Of a stretch of 64,000 bases of DNA, positions 27,637-35,402 are shown in pieces (the first letter of the stretch is position 1; every line of letters starts with the position of its first letter). The notes under the pieces are model-generated. The model was not told the origin of the DNA, made no database searches, and saw only the letters and a list, made by a program, of their open reading frames with translations. The position numbers and the translations under genes are program-made. The stretch comes from Yersinia hibernica (GTDB lineage Bacteria; Pseudomonadota; Gammaproteobacteria; Enterobacterales; Enterobacteriaceae): positions 3,100,001-3,164,000 of the forward strand of contig NZ_CP032487.1 of NCBI RefSeq assembly GCF_004124235.1. The letters run 5' to 3'.

Positions 27637-27661
27637 CCCCGGTGTAAGCCGGGGCCTTTTT
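27637..27661 (+). terminator. Intrinsic terminator after the formamidase gene
   Basis: A perfect 6-bp GC stem (CCCCGG / CCGGGG, loop TGTAAG) is followed by CCTTTTTC. It should limit read-through into amiC-amiR, so the regulators get low read-through expression, are themselves antiterminated, or have a promoter of their own that I do not see. Confidence 0.75.
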
Positions 27662-27705
27662 CACGTTTGCTCAATCGCCATTTAAACTGACATAAGCAGG
27701 TGCAT

Positions 27706-28872
27706 ATGGGTTCAGAGACACCGGTCAATATTGGCTTGCTGTACTCCTTCAGTGGTGTCACAGCGGCCCAAGAACTATCGCAATGGCGCGGTGCGACACA
27801 GGCTATTGCCGAAATTAACCAACATGGCGGCATCAATGGCAGGCCACTAAAAGCAATTCATTTTGACCCACAATCTGACGATGCACAGTTCCGCGCCCTC
27901 GCCGAGCAATTAATCGTCGAGCACGAGGTGAATGTGATTTTTGGCGGCTATACCTCCAGCAGCCGCAAAGCAATGTCACCGGTGGTAGAAAAATATCGTC
28001 GGCTGCTGTTCTATTCGCAACTGTATGAAGGATTTGAGTTTTCCGAGAATATTTTCTATGGCGGCGCGGCTCCCAACCAGAACTGTGTGCAATTGGCCGA
28101 CTATCTGAGCGGGCAGTTTGGCGCGCGGGTCTATTTGATTGGCTCGCGCTATATTTACCCCTACGAATGTAATCGCAATATGCAGGAGTTAATTCTGCAA
28201 CGCCATGACGGCGCAGTGATTGGCGAGCGCTATCTGGATCTGAATGCGCCTTATGAGGCTTTTTTGCCCATCATCGAGGAGATAGCCAAAAAGCAGCCCG
28301 ATTTCATCTTCAGCACCGTGGTCGGGCAGACCGTTCCTTTCTTATATCAAGCTTACCAAGCTGCGGGATTAGACCCTAGCCGCATGCCTATTGGCAGCCT
28401 GAATACATCAGAAACTGAGATTGCCATTATGGGGGCCGAAGCCGCACAAGGCCATTTCAGCTCTGCCCCCTACTTCCAAAGCATTTGCACGAAAGCGAAT
28501 CAATCAGCGCTCAAGCAATTCCATCAACAATTCGGGCCAGAATTCACCACGGATATGAATTGGGAAGCCACTTACAGCCAAGTGCATCTCTTCGCTAAAG
28601 CCATGGCCGAGTGTGGCAGTGACCACATCTATCCGCTGTCTGCCGCACTGCGCGGGAGCCAATTTGATGCCCCACAAGGTCGCATTCGTATTGACCCGCT
28701 GAATCAACACACTGGCTTATATCCGCGCATTGGTGTGGCGAATGAAAATGGGCAATTTACCATCGTGCAAGAGTCGCGCCGTATTGTTGAACCCGACCCC
28801 TATATGACCAACCAGATTCAGGGCGATTGGGTGACGAAACTCACGACAGTGGGGTATCCGCATGCGACCTAG
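27706..28872 (+). CDS. amiC: AmiC-like cytoplasmic amide sensor
   Basis: This 388-aa protein has the fold and sequence of amide-binding proteins (VNIGLLYSFSGVTAAQELSQ, HFDPQSDDAQFRALAEQLI, IFGGYTSSSRKAM, LLFYSQLYEGFEFSENIF) but no signal peptide, so it should stay in the cytoplasm. In Pseudomonas, AmiC binds amides and releases the antiterminator AmiR. The next gene, overlapping by 11 nt, is AmiR-like. The ATG at 27706 has an AGGTG ribosome-binding site; a GTG at 27700 is an alternative start. It is a clear paralogue of the transporter's binding protein at 21862. Confidence 0.85.
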   Translation: MGSETPVNIGLLYSFSGVTAAQELSQWRGATQAIAEINQHGGINGRPLKAIHFDPQSDDAQFRALAEQLIVEHEVNVIFGGYTSSSRKAMSPVVEKYRRLLFYSQLYEGFEFSENIFYGGAAPNQNCVQLADYLSGQFGARVYLIGSRYIYPYECNRNMQELILQRHDGAVIGERYLDLNAPYEAFLPIIEEIAKKQPDFIFSTVVGQTVPFLYQAYQAAGLDPSRMPIGSLNTSETEIAIMGAEAAQGHFSSAPYFQSICTKANQSALKQFHQQFGPEFTTDMNWEATYSQVHLFAKAMAECGSDHIYPLSAALRGSQFDAPQGRIRIDPLNQHTGLYPRIGVANENGQFTIVQESRRIVEPDPYMTNQIQGDWVTKLTTVGYPHAT

Positions 28873-29500
28873 CGACAGCAGAATCAGTGCGACAGCCTTA
28901 TTACTCAGCCGCGGGATCCGCTGTGTGGTATTACACCCCGATGACGAAGACGGCGAGACACTCACGAATCATTTACGCCGCATGGGGTTTAAGGTGCAAG
29001 CCTTCTGGCCCATCCCTGAGCAGCTGCCCGCAGATACTGACCTGATTTTCTATGCATTACAGTCAGATAACCCCGAGCCGGACGTGTCATGGCTCGACCA
29101 CCATAAGCATGCCCTGATAGCGGTAATTGCTTATGAAAACCCAACATTTATTGATCAAGCCCTCAATATGGGGGCCGGAAGCACCATCACCACCCCGATT
29201 CGAGCCTCTGGTTTACTGTCAGCCATGGTGCTTGCTTTGCATCATGCCCAACAGCAGCGGCAGATGAGCGCCCAGATTGAACGGCTGGAAAAAAAAGTGC
29301 TGGGGATCCGCCAAGTCAGTGAAGCCAAAGCCATCCTGATGCGGATGCACAGTATTGGTGAAGAACAAGCTTATGAAATCCTGCGCCATCAGGCCATGGA
29401 TAAACGCATTACCGTCGAAGAGATCTCATGCTCATTAATTCAGGCCAATGATATTTTTTCCTGGACGACACCCGGCGCGGCCAACAGCCGAAAGAATTGA
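28862..29500 (+). CDS. amiR: AmiR-like ANTAR-domain transcription antiterminator
   Basis: This 212-aa protein has an N-terminal receiver-like domain without a normal phospho-acceptor Asp pattern, a coiled-coil linker (AQQQRQMSAQIERLEKKVLG) and a C-terminal ANTAR RNA-binding domain (EAKAILMRMHSIGEEQAYEI, then LRHQAMDKRITVEEIS). ANTAR proteins bind paired hairpins in leader RNA and prevent terminator formation. The likely target is the leader terminator at 21771-21811 before the amide transporter. The start lies within the end of amiC, consistent with coupled, stoichiometric synthesis of sensor and antiterminator. Confidence 0.88.
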   Translation: MRPSDSRISATALLLSRGIRCVVLHPDDEDGETLTNHLRRMGFKVQAFWPIPEQLPADTDLIFYALQSDNPEPDVSWLDHHKHALIAVIAYENPTFIDQALNMGAGSTITTPIRASGLLSAMVLALHHAQQQRQMSAQIERLEKKVLGIRQVSEAKAILMRMHSIGEEQAYEILRHQAMDKRITVEEISCSLIQANDIFSWTTPGAANSRKN

Positions 29501-29555
29501 GTTTAAATTGCCCGGTATTTTCTCAACATAGTATTCATTATTTATGAGGATAATC

Positions 29556-31289
29556 ATGTCAATAGCACCGTATCTTGCCGCTGCAATCCAGTTCGAACCC
29601 TTGATGTTTGCCAAAGAAGCCAATGTGCGCCAATTACTGGCATTAGTAGAACAAGCAGCACAAAAAGGTGCACGCCTGATTACCACGCCAGAAATGGCGA
29701 CCACCGGTTATTGTTGGTTTGACCGGCAAGAAATCGCGCCCATGGTGGAAACCGTACCGGGAGAAAGCACCGCCCGCTTTACTGAATTAGCACAGCGTTA
29801 TCAATGCTATATCGTGCTGGGGATGCCGGAAATTGACTCACAAACAGCCCTCTATTACAACAGTGCCGTCCTTATCGGGCCACAAGGTGTTGTTGGCTGC
29901 CATCGTAAAAGCCACCCCTATATTTCAGAACCCAAATGGGCAGCCGCAGGGGACGTCGGGCATCAAGTCTTTGATACCCCGCTGGGGCGTATTGGCATGC
30001 TGGTCTGTATGGATATTCATTTTCCCGAAACTGCGCGCTTGCTGGCACTGGACGGTGTTGACGTCATTTGCCACATCAGCAACTGGCTGGCAGAGCGCAC
30101 GCCCGCCCCTTACTGGATAAGCCGAGCCATGGAAAATGGCTGTTATCTGCTGGAAAGTAACCGCTGGGGATTAGAGCGCGGCGTCCAATTTAGCGGGGGC
30201 AGCTGTATTATTGCACCCGATGGCAACATTGCTGCCGTGGTGGACAATGGCGATGGGATTGCCTACGCCAAGATTGATATCAACCGCAGCCGTCAGCGCC
30301 AAGTGATGGGCGAGTTAGTATTCGAGCAGCGCCGCCCAGACCATTATCACACACTACTAAGTGACAGTTTTTTGTGGAACCCACAAGATTTCTTTGGCCT
30401 TTACGGGCAACAGCCCCTCCCCCCGGGCAAACAGAGCCGTATCACTGTGGCGCAGTTCTCCTCAACCGAACAAGTGGCGGACAACTTGGCGACCATTACC
30501 GCCATGACGGAGGAGGCGGTTGCACAACAAGGTAGCGAGCTAATTGTATTCCCAGAACTCGCCCTGACCGGTTATCACTCTGGTGCGGCTCATGCTCAAA
30601 CCCCGCAAAGCCCCGCAGTGCAAGCATTAGCCCGTTTATCTATGAAATTGCGAGTGTATCTGGTGGTGGGAATGGCCGAAAAACAACAGGATAAATGCTA
30701 TAACACCCAGCTGCTGTTTGGGCCAGAGGGCGTCATTGGCTGCTATCGGCAAATACATCTTTCTCAAGCATGCCGGCAGTGGGCCAGTGCAGGGGATCAC
30801 TGGCGCGTATTTGACACCGCCCTCGGCAGGATAGGATTACTGTTGGGCCATGACGCGCTGTTACCCGAATCGGCCCGTATTTTAGCCCTAATGGGATGCG
30901 ATATTATTGCCTGTTCCGCAGCACTCTCGGCCGGTTTCACCGCCGCCCATACGGGCAGTTCCGTCGTGCAAAATTACCCCATCCCCACTGGGGCCGACCC
31001 GCTACATTGGCACTTATTCCGAACCCGTGCGGGGGAAAATAATCTTTATTTGGCCTTTTCTAATACCATTGATGGCACCACTGGACAAGGAGGATATAGC
31101 GGAATATTCGGGCCAGAAACATTCACTTTCCCGCGCCTTGAACGGCTGCTTTGGCAAGAGTCACGCGCGGTCACGCAAATCATTGATACGCGGTCTATGG
31201 CCGGCAGTGCTTATCCAACCAATGTGGTGCGCCGAAAAGATTTGGTCGCCATGCGCCAGCCCCATCACTATAAGCCGCTGCTAAATTAA
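29556..31289 (+). CDS. Tandem nitrilase-superfamily protein with a degenerate second domain
   Basis: This 577-aa protein has two carbon-nitrogen hydrolase domains, about 5-270 and 295-570. Domain 1 keeps the triad Glu46 (TTPEMATTGY), Lys118 (GCHRKSHPY) and Cys151 (MLVCMDIHFPE). In domain 2 the Glu is present (Glu334, FPELALTGY) but the aligned Lys is Gln399 (GCYRQIHLS) and the aligned Cys is Gly431 (LLLGHDALLPE). Domain 2 should therefore be catalytically dead. The ATG at 29556 with GAGGA upstream is preferred to 29544. It sits 55 bp after amiR, so an amide or nitrile is the likely substrate, hydrolysed by domain 1; domain 2 may be structural or allosteric. Confidence 0.85.
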   Translation: MSIAPYLAAAIQFEPLMFAKEANVRQLLALVEQAAQKGARLITTPEMATTGYCWFDRQEIAPMVETVPGESTARFTELAQRYQCYIVLGMPEIDSQTALYYNSAVLIGPQGVVGCHRKSHPYISEPKWAAAGDVGHQVFDTPLGRIGMLVCMDIHFPETARLLALDGVDVICHISNWLAERTPAPYWISRAMENGCYLLESNRWGLERGVQFSGGSCIIAPDGNIAAVVDNGDGIAYAKIDINRSRQRQVMGELVFEQRRPDHYHTLLSDSFLWNPQDFFGLYGQQPLPPGKQSRITVAQFSSTEQVADNLATITAMTEEAVAQQGSELIVFPELALTGYHSGAAHAQTPQSPAVQALARLSMKLRVYLVVGMAEKQQDKCYNTQLLFGPEGVIGCYRQIHLSQACRQWASAGDHWRVFDTALGRIGLLLGHDALLPESARILALMGCDIIACSAALSAGFTAAHTGSSVVQNYPIPTGADPLHWHLFRTRAGENNLYLAFSNTIDGTTGQGGYSGIFGPETFTFPRLERLLWQESRAVTQIIDTRSMAGSAYPTNVVRRKDLVAMRQPHHYKPLLN

Positions 31290-31349
31290 GCGGCTGTCGC
31301 GAAAACTCCCGGTTAATGATGCCGGGAGTTGTAAGTTATAATCTCAATC

Positions 31350-31363
31350 TGCACATATGTGCA
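31350..31363. promoter_or_regulatory. SorC-type operator candidate O1
   Basis: TGCACATATGTGCA is a perfect 14-bp palindrome. The same TGCACA-N2-TGTGCA pattern recurs at 31487 and 31631 before sorC. It is the distal site, about 300 bp upstream of the start. Confidence 0.7.
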
Positions 31364-31388
31364 GAGCCCACCACATCACACAAAATAA

Positions 31389-31410
31389 AAATGTGATCAA
31401 AATCCAAAAT
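31389..31410 (+). promoter_or_regulatory. Possible CRP site upstream of sorC
   Basis: AAATGTGATC matches the left half of the CRP consensus exactly, and the right half is poor (ATCCAAAAT). CRP activation is expected for a sugar PTS operon, but one good half-site is weak evidence. Confidence 0.35.
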
Positions 31411-31485
31411 TTGTTCAGAATAAAGTGGGTGAACACAAAAACCACTTTCCTATTTATTTAATATAAATCAATCCATTAAATATAT

Positions 31486-31501
31486 TTGCACAGGTGTGCA
31501 A
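31486..31501. promoter_or_regulatory. SorC-type operator candidate O2
   Basis: TTGCACAGGTGTGCAA is a TGCACA-N2-TGTGCA palindrome with matching outer T/A. It lies between O1 and O3 in the AT-rich region before sorC. Confidence 0.7.
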
Positions 31502-31629
31502 TATCTGAAATTAATTCCAGTGCCGATATTAGTGAATTATTGTGCAACTTAGATAGAGGGCATTATTTTGTGCTTTTGACTTAAAAAATAGAAAGTGATT
31601 ATATCAAGTCATAGATAACTTAATGACAT

Positions 31630-31645
31630 TTGCACAAATGTGCAA
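31630..31645. promoter_or_regulatory. SorC-type operator candidate O3, overlapping the ribosome-binding region
   Basis: TTGCACAAATGTGCAA matches the same pattern and ends just before the AAGAGG Shine-Dalgarno of sorC. Its position suggests autoregulation of sorC and the operon. Confidence 0.7.
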
Positions 31646-31654
31646 GAGGCTGAA

Positions 31655-32614
31655 ATGGAAAAGAGCGACGATCTGCGCCTAATGGTGAAAATTGCACAAA
31701 TGTATTACGAGCAAAATTTCACACAAGCGGAGATAGCGCGGGCGCTGGGAATTTACCGCACCAGCATCAGCCGAATGCTTAAAAAAGTACGCGAACAAGG
31801 TATTGTGACTATTTCAATCAACTATAACTATAACGAGAATTTGTTGTTGGAACAGCAGTTAAAATCGCGCTTTAAATTGCGGGAGGCAATTGTCGTCTCT
31901 TCAGAGCAGGATGCATCACCGGAACATCAACTAATACTAATGGCCAAACAATGCAGCGCACTGCTGAATAGAATTATTGAAAATGGCGATATTCTGGGCT
32001 TCTCTTGGGGTAGTGCGATTGCCACATTGGTTGAGCAGATGGATACCTCCCCAGTGTCGCGCCAATTGACTTGCATCCCGATGGTCGGTGGCCCCTCCGG
32101 TAAATTGGAAAGCCGATTTCATGTGAATACACTGGTCTACAGCGCAGCCATGAAATTAAAAGGCGAATCATTACTGATCGACTTCCCGGCAATTCTGGAA
32201 GAAAGTGTTATCCGCGATGGTATTGTGCAATCTCAGCATTATCAGGCTATTGCGGATTATTGGCAGCGGCTGGATATCGCTATATTCGGCATTGGCTCAC
32301 CCAATATTTCTGGCAATTCTACCTGGCGCGCCTTTTACGGTAGCGATGTTATTGACCACTTTAATGACCGACAAGTGGCGGGTGATATCTGCTCACGCTT
32401 TTATGACTTACAAGGTCATCCGGTTGAAACTTATATTTCGGATAAAACCATTACTATTCAATTAGAAAAAATTAAGAGAGCCCGTTATTCGATTGGGATT
32501 GCCCACTCCCACGAAAAAATCAGCGGGATCATCGGTGCTATTAAAGGAAAGTACATTAACAGTTTGGTGACCACTAAAGAAACCGCCGAGGAGATATTAA
32601 AACTCACGGCTTAA
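31655..32614 (+). CDS. sorC: SorC-family sugar-binding transcriptional regulator
   Basis: This 319-aa regulator has an N-terminal helix-turn-helix (FTQAEIARALGIYRTSISRMLKKVREQG, about 22-50) and a C-terminal sugar-binding domain (GDILGFSWGSAIATLVEQM, CIPMVGGPSGKLESRFHVN, IFGIGSPNISGNS). It is the first gene of an operon with the same order as the Klebsiella sorCDFBAME L-sorbose operon, where SorC acts as both activator and repressor. The track frame starts at a GTG at 31640 inside operator O3; the ATG at 31655 has AAGAGG upstream and gives the family length. Confidence 0.92.
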   Translation: MEKSDDLRLMVKIAQMYYEQNFTQAEIARALGIYRTSISRMLKKVREQGIVTISINYNYNENLLLEQQLKSRFKLREAIVVSSEQDASPEHQLILMAKQCSALLNRIIENGDILGFSWGSAIATLVEQMDTSPVSRQLTCIPMVGGPSGKLESRFHVNTLVYSAAMKLKGESLLIDFPAILEESVIRDGIVQSQHYQAIADYWQRLDIAIFGIGSPNISGNSTWRAFYGSDVIDHFNDRQVAGDICSRFYDLQGHPVETYISDKTITIQLEKIKRARYSIGIAHSHEKISGIIGAIKGKYINSLVTTKETAEEILKLTA

Positions 32615-32732
32615 TATATTCAGTAATAATAAGACAGGGGGGATTCCCCTTAAAACTTAAAGACAGTTTAATAAATTATACTTTCGGTATGTGGCCGAGT
32701 ATTACCCAAAATTAGATAAGCAGGAAAATATC

Positions 32733-33539
32733 ATGAGTGATTGGCTAAATTTAAAAGATAAAGTCGTTATTGTCACCGGTGGTGCATCAGGGATTGGCTA
32801 CGCAATTGTCGCAGAATTATTGACAGCAGGTGCCAAGGTACAATTAGCTGATATTAATCCGCTCGAGGGTGAGATTAAAAACAATCCACAACTGAGTTTT
32901 ATTCAGCTCGATATTTCTGACCGTAATAGCGTACAAACAGCAATAGATAACATCCTGACTCAACATGGGCATATTGACGCACTGGTTAATAATGCAGGGA
33001 TTAATCTTCCGCGCCTGTTGGTCGATCCGAAACAAAGTCATAGCCAATATGAGCTGAAAGATAATGAGTTTGAAAAAATGGTCAATGTGAATCAGAAAGG
33101 GGTATATCTGATGTCGCAGGCTGTAGCGCGCAATATGGTGGAGAACAAAAACGGCGTCATTATTAACCTCTCCTCGGAAAGTGGATTAGAGGGCTCAGAA
33201 GGCCAAAGTTGTTATGCCGCCACTAAAGCTGCGCTATATAGTTTTACCCGTTCATGGGCTAAAGAACTGGGGAAATATGGTATTCGCGTAGTGGGAGTAG
33301 CACCCGGAATTCTTGAAAAGACCGGGTTGCGGACACTCGATTATGAAGAAGCTCTGGCCTATACCCGTAATATTACGGTAGAGCAATTGCGCGACGGTTA
33401 TACCAAGAATGCCATCCCAATTGGCCGGGCAGGGAAATTATCAGAAATTGCTGATTTCGTGACCTACCTATTATCCGAACGCGCCAGCTATATCACTGGA
33501 GTGACCTATAACATTGCTGGCGGCAAAACTCGCGGCTAA
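32733..33539 (+). CDS. sorD: Sorbitol-6-phosphate 2-dehydrogenase
   Basis: This 268-aa short-chain dehydrogenase has the nucleotide motif TGGASGIG, NNAG, and catalytic SSESG / YAATK. The run NINQKGV-like, MSQAVARNMVENKNGVI, SSESGLEGSEGQSCYAATKAA and GKYGIRVVGVAPGILEKTG is nearly that of Klebsiella SorD, and the length is the same. It oxidises D-glucitol-6-P to D-fructose-6-P, the second catabolic step of the L-sorbose pathway. The ATG at 32733 has AGGAAA; the frame from 32691 has no ribosome-binding site. Confidence 0.95.
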   Translation: MSDWLNLKDKVVIVTGGASGIGYAIVAELLTAGAKVQLADINPLEGEIKNNPQLSFIQLDISDRNSVQTAIDNILTQHGHIDALVNNAGINLPRLLVDPKQSHSQYELKDNEFEKMVNVNQKGVYLMSQAVARNMVENKNGVIINLSSESGLEGSEGQSCYAATKAALYSFTRSWAKELGKYGIRVVGVAPGILEKTGLRTLDYEEALAYTRNITVEQLRDGYTKNAIPIGRAGKLSEIADFVTYLLSERASYITGVTYNIAGGKTRG

Positions 33540-33550
33540 CAGGAGAAATA

Positions 33551-33973
33551 ATGGTTAACGTCATTTTTTGTGCTCACGGCGATTTAGCGGTTTCGATGCT
33601 CAACTCAGTCAATATGGTGTATGGCGAAACACAAAATATTACCCCGCTGCTGTTTAACCGTGGTGAAAACGCCGAAGACTTAGTGATAAAGATGCAGGAG
33701 GCTATGGCAAATAACCCAAATGATACCTGGCTGATTGCAGTAGATTTACAAGGTGGTAGCCCTTATAACGCGGCTGCACGCCTGGCATTCAGTAATAATC
33801 ATATCCATGTTGTGAGTGGATTATCTCTCCCCTTAGCACTGGAAATTGCGGATAACCAGCAAGTAATGGCGGCGGAAGAACTGACCGAATATTTACTCGA
33901 TATCGGTACACAGTGCGTGCAGTCATTCCGTCACCAACAAAGTAGCGCAGAAGAAGAGGCTGACTTTATATGA
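33551..33973 (+). CDS. sorF: L-sorbose PTS EIIA component (mannose family)
   Basis: This 140-aa EIIA-Man-type domain protein opens VNVIFCAHGDLAVSML, placing the phosphorylated His at residue 9. LIAVDLQGGSPYNAAARLA is the family core. It passes phosphate from HPr to SorB. The gene overlaps sorB by 4 nt (ATGA) and starts 11 bp after sorD. Confidence 0.94.
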   Translation: MVNVIFCAHGDLAVSMLNSVNMVYGETQNITPLLFNRGENAEDLVIKMQEAMANNPNDTWLIAVDLQGGSPYNAAARLAFSNNHIHVVSGLSLPLALEIADNQQVMAAEELTEYLLDIGTQCVQSFRHQQSSAEEEADFI

Positions 33974-34461
33974 AAATCAATCTGGCAAGAATTGACGACC
34001 GGCTAATTCATGGTCAGGTCACTACAGTTTGGGCTAAAGAAGCCAAAGCCGAGCGCATTATTATTTGTAGCGATGAGGTTTATAACGATGACATCCGAAA
34101 AACACTATTAAAACAGGCTGCTCCTCCGGGAATAAAAGTTAATGTCGTGAATATTGAGAAAGCAGTGGCTGTTTATCACAATCCAAATTATAGCAATGAC
34201 ACTGTTTTTTATTTATTTACCAATCCAACTGATGTTTTGCGACTGGTGGATAATGGCGTGAACATTGATGTAATTAATATTGGTGGCATGGCTTTTAAAC
34301 AAGGAAAAACACAATTAACCAAAGCGGTATCAGTTGATCAAAATGATATTAACGCTTTTTATGCATTAGCGGAGCGTGGTGTTCATTTGGATTTACGGGT
34401 GGTCACTTCCGACCCGGATGTGGATGTGATTAAAAAATTACGCGAGCTGGAGTCTAAATAA
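33970..34461 (+). CDS. sorB: L-sorbose PTS EIIB component (mannose family)
   Basis: This 163-aa EIIB protein carries ARIDDRLIHGQVTTVWAKE, with the phosphorylated His at about 15. NIGGMAFKQGKTQLTKAV and LRVVTSDPD are family segments. It phosphorylates L-sorbose at C1 during import through SorA and SorM. A 132-bp gap holding a large hairpin separates it from sorA, unusual in an otherwise tight operon. Confidence 0.94.
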   Translation: MKINLARIDDRLIHGQVTTVWAKEAKAERIIICSDEVYNDDIRKTLLKQAAPPGIKVNVVNIEKAVAVYHNPNYSNDTVFYLFTNPTDVLRLVDNGVNIDVINIGGMAFKQGKTQLTKAVSVDQNDINAFYALAERGVHLDLRVVTSDPDVDVIKKLRELESK

Positions 34462-34530
34462 CGCCATCTGACTTGAGAGAGCAATAATAATTCAGGTTTT
34501 ATTAAAAATTTAAATCCGATTACTTAATCT

Positions 34531-34581
34531 GGACAAAAAACCATTTTTATCTCGTTCAATCCGAGCGGTTTTATATTGTCC
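34531..34581 (+). promoter_or_regulatory. Large stem-loop between sorB and sorA, abutting the sorA ribosome-binding site
   Basis: GGACAA and AAAACC pair perfectly with GGTTTT and TTGTCC (3-nt bulge ATA), and CTCG / CGAG forms an inner stem. The structure ends one base before AAAGGGG, the sorA Shine-Dalgarno. It could be an mRNA processing or stability element or a translational control hairpin. Confidence 0.55.
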
Positions 34582-34593
34582 AAAGGGGACACC

Positions 34594-35391
34594 ATGGAAA
34601 TAAGTTTACTACAAATAATCTTAATCTTTATTTTCTCATGTATTGCCGGTATCGGCAGCGTGCTGGATGAATTCCAAACTCATCGGCCATTAATCGCCTG
34701 CACTATTACCGGCTTGATTCTTGGCGATATGACCACCGGCGTTATCCTCGGCGGTACTCTGGAATTAATTGCTCTCGGCTGGATGAATGTGGGGGCGGCG
34801 CAATCTCCTGACTCCGCGCTTGCCAGTATTATTTCAACTATTTTGGTTATTGTCGGCCACCAGAATATTGCCACCGGGATTGCCATTGCTCTGCCAGTGG
34901 CAGCAGCAGGTCAAGTCCTGACGGTTTTTGCCCGCACAATTACGGTGGCATTCCAACACGCGGCAGATAGAGCGGCGGAAAAAGCTAATTTTGCCATGAT
35001 TGATTTTATGCATGTGTCGGCATTGCTGGTTCAGGCCATGCGAGTCGCCATTCCAGTCTTGATAGTGTCTATCTTTGTCAGCGCCGATACCGTCAGCCAC
35101 ATGCTTAGCGCCATTCCCACCGTGGTGACCCATGGGTTGCAAATTGCTGGCGGCTTTATCGTCGTCGTCGGTTACGCCATGGTGCTTAATATGATGGGCG
35201 TGAAATACCTTATGCCTTTCTTCTTCCTCGGTTTTATTGTCGGAGGCTACCTCGGTTTCAGCCTCCTCGCATTCGGCGGTATCGGTCTAATTATTGCTTT
35301 GCTGTATATCCAGTTAAACCCGCTTTATCAGAAACCGGCGGCACCTGTCGTCCAAGCCAGCCAAGCCAAACTCGATGAATTAGAAGATTAG
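34594..35391 (+). CDS. sorA: L-sorbose PTS EIIC component (mannose family)
   Basis: This 265-aa integral membrane EIIC protein carries GDMTTGVILGGTLELIALGWMNVGAAQSPDSALAS near residue 45, the signature of mannose-type EIIC. It has about seven hydrophobic segments. With SorM it forms the sugar channel. The ATG at 34594 has AAAGGGG upstream and matches the family length; the track's earlier TTG start is not favoured. Confidence 0.95.
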   Translation: MEISLLQIILIFIFSCIAGIGSVLDEFQTHRPLIACTITGLILGDMTTGVILGGTLELIALGWMNVGAAQSPDSALASIISTILVIVGHQNIATGIAIALPVAAAGQVLTVFARTITVAFQHAADRAAEKANFAMIDFMHVSALLVQAMRVAIPVLIVSIFVSADTVSHMLSAIPTVVTHGLQIAGGFIVVVGYAMVLNMMGVKYLMPFFFLGFIVGGYLGFSLLAFGGIGLIIALLYIQLNPLYQKPAAPVVQASQAKLDELED

Positions 35392-35402
35392 GAGATGCCG
35401 AA

